NCBI RefSeq assembly: GCF_024022995.1
Contig: NZ_CP099582.1
Location: forward strand, 1,787,054 to 1,851,053
Length of the DNA stretch: 64,000 nucleotides
Origin: Thermococcus aggregans
Lineage (GTDB): Archaea > Methanobacteriota_B > Thermococci > Thermococcales > Thermococcaceae
Direction of reading: 5' to 3'
The notes beneath the pieces were generated by a model. It did not search any database. It worked only from the letters and a program-made list of their open reading frames with translations, and was not told the DNA's origin. Position 1 is the first letter of the stretch. Each line of letters starts with the position of its first letter. Below, piece by piece: positions 32,300 through 39,575 of the stretch. The position numbers were made by a program, and so were the translations under genes.

Positions 32300-33280
32300 A
32301 TGAGGGAGCTTCGGTATAACCCCATTTTAGGACAGTGGGTGATGGTTTCAGCAGTAAGAAAAAACCGCCCTTGGAGGCCAAAAAACTTTTGTCCCTTCTG
32401 TCCGGGAAGTGAGGAGACAGGCTATGGCTGGGAAGTTCTTCTTTTACCGAACAGGTTTTCTGTGCTCTCTTTTGATGCGCCGAAACTTGAAAAAGAGGGC
32501 TTTTACAAAAAAGCCAGAGCTATTGGCCAGTGCAGTGTCATAGTGGAAACCCCAGAGCACGACTTAAATGACCTCGACGAACTTTCCCTTGAGCAGATGA
32601 CTAAGGTTGTTAATCTCTGGAAAGAGGCTACCCGAGAGTTAAAAGAAAATCCCCACGTGAGCTACGTAGCAATATTTAGAAACAAGGGTGAGGAGATAGG
32701 GGTCAGCCTGACTCATCCTCACGGGCAGCTTTACGCTCTTCCGTTCATCCCACTGAAAGTTAGAATTAAACTCAGCAATGCCCGTGAGCACTACAAGCGC
32801 CATGGCGAGTGCCTTTTCTGCAGGGTACTTGAGGAGGAGCTGAAAGGGGAGAGAGTAATCTACGAGAACGAGAGTTTTGTGCTCTTCATGCCCTTCTTCG
32901 CAAACTGGCCCTATGAGGTTCACATATATCCAAAAAGGCATGTTCAATGGCTCACTCAGCTAAACGAAGAAGAAACCACGGACTTGGCCGACATCATGAG
33001 GGTGGCCACGGGAACTCTCAACAGCCTCTTTGACAGGCAGATGCCTTATGTAATGAACATTTACCAGGCGCCGTTCAAGGGAAGCTACCCCTTCTACCAT
33101 CTCCATATTGAATTCTATCCCCTCCTGAGGGACAGGGACAAAATAAAGTACGCCGCAGGGATAGAGATGGGCGCATGGGAGTTCACCTATGATGGAATCC
33201 CTGAGGAAAATGCTAAAAAGCTTAAGGAAGCTTGTAGAAAGGTCTTCAAAGAGTTGAATGCAAGAGGAAAGTGTCCTTAG
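32300..33280 (+). CDS. galT: Galactose-1-phosphate uridylyltransferase
   Basis: 326 aa. Transfers UMP from UDP-glucose to galactose-1-phosphate through a uridylyl-His intermediate: THPHGQLYALPF contains the catalytic HPH. A second histidine motif is YHLHIEFYP. Zinc-binding Cys pairs are NFCPFCPGSE and ECLFCRV. Start follows GGGGATAGA. Completes the Leloir part of the galactose block with galK. Confidence 0.94.
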   Translation: MRELRYNPILGQWVMVSAVRKNRPWRPKNFCPFCPGSEETGYGWEVLLLPNRFSVLSFDAPKLEKEGFYKKARAIGQCSVIVETPEHDLNDLDELSLEQMTKVVNLWKEATRELKENPHVSYVAIFRNKGEEIGVSLTHPHGQLYALPFIPLKVRIKLSNAREHYKRHGECLFCRVLEEELKGERVIYENESFVLFMPFFANWPYEVHIYPKRHVQWLTQLNEEETTDLADIMRVATGTLNSLFDRQMPYVMNIYQAPFKGSYPFYHLHIEFYPLLRDRDKIKYAAGIEMGAWEFTYDGIPEENAKKLKEACRKVFKELNARGKCP

Positions 33281-34542
33281 GTTTTTTTCAAAAAGCTCAG
33301 AATTGAACTCTGTTTGGGTTTGTAGTAGACGTTCTCTTGCTTTATTTCTACGCTTTCAATTTCTTCAAGCTTTGCGTTTTTTATCTCATCTGGAAGCTTA
33401 ATTTCACCGTACTTGCCTCCTCCGCCGGGAATTACGATAAGCTTTTCTTTTCTGAATGCCCAGACGGCTTTGGCGACTTCTTCGCCCACTAACTCGGCAA
33501 TGTTCTTTACTGGGACGTCAACTAAAACAGCAATTTCACTTCCAAACTCCCTAAGAAGTCTTTCCCATATGCTTTTTACGGCTTTGGTTTCAACTCCTTT
33601 GCCGATTACCATAGAGATTATCTCCGCGAGAGGTGCGAGGTGAAGGTAAGGAGGTCTGTCTTTTGGCCTCTCATCTGTATCGGCAAGCTCCAAAATCCTA
33701 TCGTGCACTCCCTTCTTTATGATTCCCCCACACACTTCGCATCTCCAGTTTAGCCTTCTCGCGTCCTCCAGCTTGTATTTGGTGTAGCACTTTGAGCAAG
33801 CAGTTAAGTGGTATTTGCCCAAACGGGGGTCAAGACCGGCATTGAGAACTATCTTCCTTCCTCCGCGCTTTAGGATGGTTTTTCTAACCTCTTCGAAAGT
33901 TGCCTCCTGGATTTCAAAGCGGTTGAATTCTCTTCCAAGTCTGTGGGGCATTGGCGAGTGAGCATCGGAGTTGCTAAGGTATGTGAGTTTGTGGTGAGCT
34001 TTTATCCTGTCGGCCATGTAAGAATCCGCTGAAAGCCCAAGCTCGAGGAAGTGAATTTTAGCGTCGCCATAAGCCTCTTTAAGGCTGTTATATCCCTTGT
34101 AGAGGGATGTCCATGGAGTAAAAGCGTGGGCTGGGCCTATTAAGACGTCCATGTCATTGGCCAAGTCCGCTATTTCAGCGGCGCTTAGATTTACATGTGA
34201 CCGTCCTTCACTTTCGATGTCTTTGGAATACGGCTTGAGTGCCTCACGCATCTCTCTTACCGCACTAAGAGAAGGAAAAATAAGGAGGTGATGCACCCTT
34301 TTGTTGTCTTCAACTTCAGCCGTGAGGAGAAATCTGACCCCTTTTATCTCGTAAGTGCCCTCATCAACTTTTTTAGCGGCTTTTAAGAGCTCTTTTTCCC
34401 AGTGGGGGTTCAAAATGTCGCCAGTTCCTACGATCCCAAGCCCCTTGAGCTTTGCGTTATCAGCCAGAATAGGGAATGCCATTAGCTTTGAAACCGCCTT
34501 AGAGTAGTGGGAGTGAATGTGTAAGTCAGCATCAACCAGCAT
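33277..34542 (-). CDS. endoQ: Endonuclease Q (PHP-domain DNA repair nuclease)
   Basis: 421 aa. EndoQ nicks DNA on the 5' side of deaminated bases (hypoxanthine, uracil, xanthine) and AP sites. Sequence: PHP metal motif DADLHIHSHYS, further ligands TAEVED, GPAHAF and SNSDAHSP, then a zinc-finger-like region CSKCYTKYKLEDARRLNWRC with CEVCGG. The C-terminus QSSILSFLKK fits a PIP box (QxxIxxF-aromatic/L) for PCNA, encoded 8 kb away. The stop overlaps galT by 4 bp on the other strand. Confidence 0.9.
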   Translation of the reverse strand: MLVDADLHIHSHYSKAVSKLMAFPILADNAKLKGLGIVGTGDILNPHWEKELLKAAKKVDEGTYEIKGVRFLLTAEVEDNKRVHHLLIFPSLSAVREMREALKPYSKDIESEGRSHVNLSAAEIADLANDMDVLIGPAHAFTPWTSLYKGYNSLKEAYGDAKIHFLELGLSADSYMADRIKAHHKLTYLSNSDAHSPMPHRLGREFNRFEIQEATFEEVRKTILKRGGRKIVLNAGLDPRLGKYHLTACSKCYTKYKLEDARRLNWRCEVCGGIIKKGVHDRILELADTDERPKDRPPYLHLAPLAEIISMVIGKGVETKAVKSIWERLLREFGSEIAVLVDVPVKNIAELVGEEVAKAVWAFRKEKLIVIPGGGGKYGEIKLPDEIKNAKLEEIESVEIKQENVYYKPKQSSILSFLKKT

Positions 34543-34569
34543 AAGGGCACCTCAAAAGGAAAAGAGAAA

Positions 34570-35355
34570 TCAAAGGTAACCTCTATCCTCCTCTTCATGA
34601 CCTGGCTGTGGCATTTGCTGCTCGAACATTGCCCTCTGCATCTCTTGGACTTTTTTGAGGATTTCCTCTGTTTCTTTTGCCCTCTCGTCAAGGGCGCTCA
34701 TGTCTATCTCTAAGTTAAGAACTTGTGCCACAACGCTTAGAACAGCCTTGGCTGCTTTTGCGTCCACGATATACCCAAGGCTTTCGCCTAAGAAGCATGC
34801 GCCCTTCATGCCTCTAAGCTTTCCAATGCCCAAAAGCAAACCTGCTGCTCCGACTATTGCCCCTCCTTCGTCTTCTCTAAAGACTACGGGTAAGTGTTTG
34901 TATTTTTCCTTTGTTTCAAGGTCAGTGAAAGCTGCCAAAACCCTTGGTTCTCCTTCAAGCTCTGGCACTTGATAACCGCCCATTGTGATTATTTCTCTCG
35001 TTCCAAACTGCTCCACGAAGTCGAGCATCTTGCCAACCACTTCAAAGTGGCCATAGCTGTCAGTTGGGGGCACTTGAGTGTCTCCCGTGATAATTATTAG
35101 GTCTCTATGCTCATCGTCTGGGCTCTTCCAGTAGTAGAACTCGTTTCTCATCAAGTCCACTGTGGAGTCCTTCTTCACTATAACCTGATGCATGAAGTGA
35201 GGAGAGTAAAGTTCGGCAAATTTCTTCGCATTAAGCTCTTGAATCAAATGCTCCGCGGCAAGTTTACCAACTAAACCAATTCCAGGCAGACCTTCGATAA
35301 ATATTGGGTCGTATATATCTGGCTTTTCATAAACAACTATCATAGTTTCCTTCAT
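34570..35355 (-). CDS. PAC2 family protein (proteasome-assembly-chaperone-like)
   Basis: 261 aa. Core motifs: FIEGLPGIGLVGKLAAEHL, TGDTQVPPTDSYGHFEV and TMGGYQVPELEGEPRV. The C-terminus is a short coiled coil followed by a Gln/Pro/Glu-rich tail. In eukaryotes PAC2 helps assemble the proteasome; the archaeal role is unproven. Its ATG overlaps the nop10 stop (ATGA). Confidence 0.88.
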   Translation of the reverse strand: MKETMIVVYEKPDIYDPIFIEGLPGIGLVGKLAAEHLIQELNAKKFAELYSPHFMHQVIVKKDSTVDLMRNEFYYWKSPDDEHRDLIIITGDTQVPPTDSYGHFEVVGKMLDFVEQFGTREIITMGGYQVPELEGEPRVLAAFTDLETKEKYKHLPVVFREDEGGAIVGAAGLLLGIGKLRGMKGACFLGESLGYIVDAKAAKAVLSVVAQVLNLEIDMSALDERAKETEEILKKVQEMQRAMFEQQMPQPGHEEEDRGYL

Positions 35356-35531
35356 TTTTTCACCCCAATGCCAAGTAATTCTCTCTTAAGCCTCCTTCTA
35401 TACTCCCCATATGGATCCTCCGGGGAAAACTTTGGAGGATGAGCCGATTTTGTTTTTTCCCCACAAACAGGGCAAACCTCTTTTAAAGTGTACCTACCAC
35501 ATTTTGGGCATTTTCTAATTCTGAACCTCAT
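35352..35531 (-). CDS. nop10: H/ACA ribonucleoprotein subunit Nop10
   Basis: Small gene of 59 codons. The product begins MRFRIRKCPKCGRYTLKEVC and has PVCGEKTKSAHPPKFSPEDP, with a zinc ribbon of two CxxC pairs and a linker plus C-terminal helix, as in archaeal Nop10. With Cbf5 it guides pseudouridylation by H/ACA sRNAs. Overlaps aIF2-alpha upstream and the PAC2 gene downstream by ATGA junctions, a conserved archaeal trio. Confidence 0.95.
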   Translation of the reverse strand: MRFRIRKCPKCGRYTLKEVCPVCGEKTKSAHPPKFSPEDPYGEYRRRLKRELLGIGVKK

Positions 35532-36355
35532 GCCTCTCTCCTCTTTATTTTCCTTATCTTTTTCTCCTTCCTCATAAGAGAGGCCTCTCCACCGGCTTGT
35601 TTTATAACCCGAAGTATCTCCGAGGCTATCTTCTCCAAGACCTCCTCAGCCTTATAGTAGTCTGGAGCGGTGATGTCTATTCTGTATCTCGGAGCTCCCA
35701 AATAGCTGAATTTCACTTCTATTCCCTGCTCTTCATTTGCCCTATCCCTGGCTCTTATGAGGGCTTCTTTTATGATTTCGATGCCGTTAGGAATGGGAAC
35801 GGTTATTTCAAACTCTGCATCTATTGTAACGGTTGGGATTTCAACATAATTCTTTATTATCTCCTCAAGAACCGGTAACCACTCATCTGGAACAAGACCC
35901 TTGAGAACCTCGATACCGTTCTGGGCGGCGTCTTCAAAGGCAGCATAAACTTCTCCATACTCCTTTTCAAGGGGCACCCAAACTTCTCTCCAAGCAGTTT
36001 CAAAGTCTTTACCAAGTTTTTCAGCTGCCATTTTTAGGAGATTCTCTGCCTTTTGAGCTCTTTTGAACTCTTGGAGCTTTGCTTTTCTTTCCTGCTGCTT
36101 GACTCTCTTAAGGCTTAGGTCTATGTGCCCCTTGCTTGGATCTACACGTATTACCTTTGCTACGACCTTTTGACCTTCTTTGAGGTAATCCCTAATATTT
36201 CTTACAAAAGTTGGAGCAACTTCACTTATGTGCATGAAACCCTCTTTTCCGGGATACTCGTCAAGTGTTAAGAATGCACCGTAGTGGTGGATGCTCTTAA
36301 CGGTAGCAACAACAAACTCTCCTTCTTCCGGAAATTCTTTAGCTCTCCTCGGCAT
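35528..36355 (-). CDS. eif2a: Translation initiation factor aIF2 subunit alpha
   Basis: 275 aa, one of three subunits of the factor that brings Met-tRNAi to the ribosome. An N-terminal S1/OB domain (VVATVKSIHHYGAFLTLDEY ... GHIDLSLKRV) is followed by a helical domain and a C-terminal alpha/beta domain. ATG at 36355 follows GGTGAAA. Overlaps nop10 by 4 bp. Confidence 0.95.
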   Translation of the reverse strand: MPRRAKEFPEEGEFVVATVKSIHHYGAFLTLDEYPGKEGFMHISEVAPTFVRNIRDYLKEGQKVVAKVIRVDPSKGHIDLSLKRVKQQERKAKLQEFKRAQKAENLLKMAAEKLGKDFETAWREVWVPLEKEYGEVYAAFEDAAQNGIEVLKGLVPDEWLPVLEEIIKNYVEIPTVTIDAEFEITVPIPNGIEIIKEALIRARDRANEEQGIEVKFSYLGAPRYRIDITAPDYYKAEEVLEKIASEILRVIKQAGGEASLMRKEKKIRKIKRREA

Positions 36356-36435
36356 TTTCACCATCTCCCAAAAATTTTACCTAATAAAGGTAGCTGTATG
36401 AGGTTTTTAAGGTTTTGGAGAAAAATAAGAGAAAA

Positions 36436-36633
36436 TCACTCAAGAACTTCGAGAATCTTTGCCTTTATGATTCCCTTTCCACCAGCTGGCTCAACGAGAG
36501 TTGAACCACAAACTAAGCAGCGAACCTTTGTTGCAGGGTGGCTGAAAACGATCTGCTCATTTCCACAGTCAATGCACTTAACCCTGAGGAACCTTGATCT
36601 TGGCATTGGGATGAGGTTCTTGGGCATCGCCAT
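36436..36633 (-). CDS. rps27e: 30S ribosomal protein S27e
   Basis: 65-aa zinc-ribbon ribosomal protein: [20 protein letters not shown] and [16 protein letters not shown] give the C4 zinc site. Start follows GAGGTGAGAG. Downstream partner of L44e, 11 bp away. Confidence 0.95.
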   Translation of the reverse strand: MAMPKNLIPMPRSRFLRVKCIDCGNEQIVFSHPATKVRCLVCGSTLVEPAGGKGIIKAKILEVLE

Positions 36634-36644
36634 TTTCTCTCACC

Positions 36645-36923
36645 TCACACAAGCTCGAACTTCTTTACTCTAAATCCTTCTCCTCTTGTATGTGCCTTTC
36701 CGCACTCTGTGCATCTGAATCTGAGGTCAAGCTTTTTCACTGGCTTTTCTCTTCCAGTTGGATTTGGTCTTGGGAAACCCTTGTAACCTTTGAGAATTCT
36801 CCTGAATCTTCTCTGACCTGCACTAAGCTCACTTCTTGGTCTCTTCTTTACTCTTTCCACCTTGTGAACTGTGTGCTTCTTACAAAACGGACAGTATGTT
36901 CTTATCTGCTTTGGGTATTTCAT
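36645..36923 (-). CDS. rpl44e: 50S ribosomal protein L44e
   Basis: 92-aa basic protein: [20 protein letters not shown] and [20 protein letters not shown] carry the zinc cysteines. ATG at 36923 follows GGGAGGTGG. A TATA-like TTTTAAAGG on the minus strand (about 37015-37023) gives a leader of roughly 70 nt rich in G/C; I found no recognisable RNA motif in that leader. Confidence 0.95.
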   Translation of the reverse strand: MKYPKQIRTYCPFCKKHTVHKVERVKKRPRSELSAGQRRFRRILKGYKGFPRPNPTGREKPVKKLDLRFRCTECGKAHTRGEGFRVKKFELV

Positions 36924-37087
36924 TTTTCCACCTCCCAACACGCCCGGTAGGTTCCTTCACGGACACCCCCGAGCATGAGCCTATTACAGTTCGAAAACCC
37001 CTAACATAGAATCCTTTAAAACGTTTTTGGAGGGATTCAGAAAAATTTTTAAACACAAAATGTTATTAAAATTAGAGGCGAGGAGCA

Positions 37088-37159
37088 ATGAGGCTGGAAG
37101 AGCTCCTCCACGAGATTAAGAAGCTAGAGGAAAAAGAGTTTGAGAGCTACAAAAGCTGA
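37088..37159 (+). other. 23-codon ORF with good expression signals, possible truncated gene
   Basis: ATG at 37088 follows GGCGAGGAG and a TATA-like ATTTTTAAAC (about 37049-37058). It encodes a charged helix (LLHEIKKLEEKEFESYKS) and stops after 23 codons, 13 bp inside the 3' end of the convergent LysO gene. It could be a true small protein or the 5' stub of a gene whose remainder was replaced. Confidence 0.35.
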
Positions 37160-37734
37160 AGAATCAAAGGAATCAAAAATGGTGCTATGGCAGTCAAAAC
37201 AAACCCATGAACAAATGCCAGAAGCGTTATTTCCGTTCCTCCAAATTTTGCAATTAAAGGAAGGGTAGTGTCCATAGTAGTTGCCCCTCCCATGACTATT
37301 GCCTTCTCTTTTGGAACCTTCCTTATCACCAGAGGATAGAAGATAATCGTCAAAATTTCCCTTGTTAGGTTTGCCAGAAATCCAATTGCTCCATACGTTG
37401 GTGAATAAGTTGCCAAAAGAGGTCCCGTTAAGGAGTACCACCCAAAACCGGCAGAGATCGCCAATCCCCACTTAATAGGCACCTTCAAGAGGAGAGAAGC
37501 CAAGAAGCCCCCTGCCAATGAGCCCACAACAGTTGAGGCAGGAAGTAAAAGTGAAAGTTTTCCGAGTTTTTTGAGCTCTTCTCTTAGTCCTTTGCTCTTT
37601 CCGATGTCAATGCCTATGATGAATATGAGAAGATATAACATAAACTCGTAGAGATTGCCGAAATCCACCGTTGTGTATTTCCCAACCAACATGCCCAAAA
37701 GTAGAGCGGAGAGCACTAAGTAGAGAAAGCTCAC
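37147..37734 (-). CDS. LysO-type exporter, large (C-terminal) half
   Basis: 195 aa with about six membrane segments and the DUF340 motifs GFGWYSLTGPLLATY and MGGATTMDTTLPLIAK. E. coli LysO, a lysine exporter, is one ~300-aa chain; here the same sequence is carried by two genes overlapping by 4 bp. Substrate specificity for lysine is not proved by sequence. Confidence 0.82.
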   Translation of the reverse strand: MSFLYLVLSALLLGMLVGKYTTVDFGNLYEFMLYLLIFIIGIDIGKSKGLREELKKLGKLSLLLPASTVVGSLAGGFLASLLLKVPIKWGLAISAGFGWYSLTGPLLATYSPTYGAIGFLANLTREILTIIFYPLVIRKVPKEKAIVMGGATTMDTTLPLIAKFGGTEITLLAFVHGFVLTAIAPFLIPLILQLL

Positions 37735-37970
37735 TCTCTCACCCCCAGCAACGCTACAAAGAGGCTCCCAAGTATTGTAAACAGGGCAAATACAATTGAA
37801 GATGCAAAAAGCCTAAGCGCATCTATCTCCACCCTACCTGCTTCAACTCCCATGAAAAAGATCAAAAACAGCAAAGCAGCGCTCATTGGCTTGTCCATGC
37901 TAGCCCTTATTCTATTCCTAAGCAGATAACCAACAACGATGCCTAGTAGGAGAGGAATAAAGATATTCAT
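37731..37970 (-). CDS. LysO-type exporter, small (N-terminal) half
   Basis: 79 aa with three membrane helices (IFIPLLLGIVVGYLL, AALLFLIFFMGVEAG, FASSIVFALFTILGSLFVAL). It corresponds to the N-terminal third of LysO/DUF340 proteins. The 4-bp overlap with the larger gene suggests the two are made in equal amounts and assemble together. Confidence 0.8.
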   Translation of the reverse strand: MNIFIPLLLGIVVGYLLRNRIRASMDKPMSAALLFLIFFMGVEAGRVEIDALRLFASSIVFALFTILGSLFVALLGVRE

Positions 37971-38008
37971 GTTCCGAGTTGAGGAAGAATATTGTTAAAA
38001 AGGTATCG

Positions 38009-38848
38009 TTACACGCATCTTTTAGCATTCTCGTAGTCCTCTCTGCGGAGTCTCCATACCATTGCGCCGAAGTTTTCCCTAATGTGTTCCTTGTTTACCG
38101 CTTTTGGAATTGCAACGACGTTTTCTTTCCATATGAGCCAGTTTAGGGCAACTTGAGCTGCTGTTTTATTGTATTTTCTTCCTATCTCCGCCAAACAGGT
38201 ATTTCTGGCCAGGGTTCCCTTTTCCAATGGAGTGTATGCCATCAGCGTGATGCCTTCCTTTTTCATATACTCCAACAAGCCGCTTTCTTCTGGTCTGCGA
38301 TCTTTTAGGGAGTATTTTACCTGATTTACCACAATTTCATGTTTTCTCATAACCTCCTGGCTCCTCCTGAGGAGCGCAAGGTCGAAGTTGCTAACTCCAA
38401 TGTATCTAATGAGACCTTCATCAACGAGCTCTTCAAGGGCATGGAAAGTTTCCGCTATTCTTCTAAAATCCTCAGTAGGCCAGTGGAGAAGGTAGAGGTC
38501 TATGTACGTTCCCAATCTTTTTGCACTAGCCCTTGCCGCTTTTTTGGCACTCTCGTATCCAAAGTGGGTAGGCCATATTTTGCTCACTATGAAAATGTCC
38601 TCCCTTTCAAATCCTTCGATGGCCTTTCCAACGAGCTTCTCACTATGGCCAGAGGCATAAAATTCCGCCGTATCTATGAGGTTCATTCTGAGCTCAAGTC
38701 CGTATCTAAGGGCTTCTATGTGTTCTTTATCTCTGGAATAGTCTGGGCTTTCCCATCCGCCTACTCCCCATGTTCCCATTCCAATTGCCGTAACCTTGTT
38801 GTCTCCAATTCTTTTTAGGTCATTAAACGGCTTAACCCTCCTCTTCAC
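38009..38848 (-). CDS. Aldo/keto reductase
   Basis: 279-aa NADPH-dependent oxidoreductase with a TIM barrel. The catalytic tetrad is visible: Asp and Tyr in LIDTAEFYASG, Lys in IVSKIWPTHFG, His in LYLLHWP. Cofactor region: AIPKAVNKEHIREN. Start GTG at 38848 follows GGAGTGGAGG and overlaps the end of the upstream gene by 17 bp. Physiological substrate unknown. Confidence 0.88.
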   Translation of the reverse strand: MKRRVKPFNDLKRIGDNKVTAIGMGTWGVGGWESPDYSRDKEHIEALRYGLELRMNLIDTAEFYASGHSEKLVGKAIEGFEREDIFIVSKIWPTHFGYESAKKAARASAKRLGTYIDLYLLHWPTEDFRRIAETFHALEELVDEGLIRYIGVSNFDLALLRRSQEVMRKHEIVVNQVKYSLKDRRPEESGLLEYMKKEGITLMAYTPLEKGTLARNTCLAEIGRKYNKTAAQVALNWLIWKENVVAIPKAVNKEHIRENFGAMVWRLRREDYENAKRCV

Positions 38849-39190
38849 CCCTCCACTCCTCAAGCAAAAGCCCGATTTCATTATACACCTTAATGTTCGT
38901 AAACCCTTTATCTCTTAGTCTTGTGATTATATCCCTGATAATTCTCTTCTGCACGTTCATAGCTATTGCCTGACAAAAGTGGCACTCCGGAGTTGTTCTG
39001 GCCAGCAAAAGCCACACCATAGCTTTCTTATCTTCCACGGTTAGCCCATGTACTAGGCCTTCATCCACTATGTTAAGCTCTGTTTCTGGATCTATGACTC
39101 TTCTAAGCTCTTCCACAACTTCTTTAACTTCGGGAGGAAGCTCTTTAACCTTCCCCTTGGCTTTTCTTTAAGGAACTCTAAAAATCCCAC
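38832..39190 (-). pseudogene. MIP18/DUF59 family protein, apparent frameshift in a G-run
   Basis: The MIP18-like core (VIDPETELNIVDEGLVHGL ... ECHFCQAIAMNVQKRIIRDI) is open from 39116 but no good start exists there. The plausible start is GTG at 39188-39190, just after the stop of the upstream paralog and GTGAGG; it reads GFLEFLKEKPRG, then leaves frame. Adding one G to the minus-strand G4 run (39153-39156) joins it to KVKELPPEVKEVVEEL, giving a 119-aa protein that lines up with the neighbour. It may be a mutation or a homopolymer error; the shorter 94-aa form from GTG 39116 could still be made. Confidence 0.65.
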
Positions 39191-39195
39191 TTTCC

Positions 39196-39516
39196 TCACT
39201 TCTTCTCAAATTTTGCAAGAAGGTTGTTTTTCATATCGTATATATAAACCTTTGAAAACTTCACAAGGGCAAAGCGCTCCATTATATCCCCTATTATTTT
39301 TGAATGGGCTATAGCAGCTCCTCCGATCATGTTGTAATATGCGTTGCTCTCTACAGCAAGCCATGTCTTAAGGGTGTCGCCGCTAACCTCGAGCCCTGCC
39401 AGAAGACCTGCATCCAGTATGTTCATTGTGCTTATTGGGTCAATAATAGTGCTCAACTCATCCAGAACTTCTTTGTACTCCTCGGGATACTCTCTATCCT
39501 TCCTATAAACTTTCAT
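39196..39516 (-). CDS. MIP18/DUF59 family protein
   Basis: 106 aa. PEEYKEVLDELSTIIDPIST and MNILDAGLLAGLEVSG match the MIP18-like fold used in Fe-S cluster assembly or targeting. The Cys seen in many family members is absent (ESNAYYNMIGG), unlike the paralog downstream, which keeps CHFC. ATG at 39516 follows GGTGAGA. Follows the Mo/W oxidoreductase gene, so it may assist its Fe-S or cofactor maturation; inference. Confidence 0.75.
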   Translation of the reverse strand: MKVYRKDREYPEEYKEVLDELSTIIDPISTMNILDAGLLAGLEVSGDTLKTWLAVESNAYYNMIGGAAIAHSKIIGDIMERFALVKFSKVYIYDMKNNLLAKFEKK

Positions 39517-39575
39517 TTTTCTCACCATTCTAAGATCGGAAGAGATGCATAAAAACGTTTTTTGGACAAATTTGG

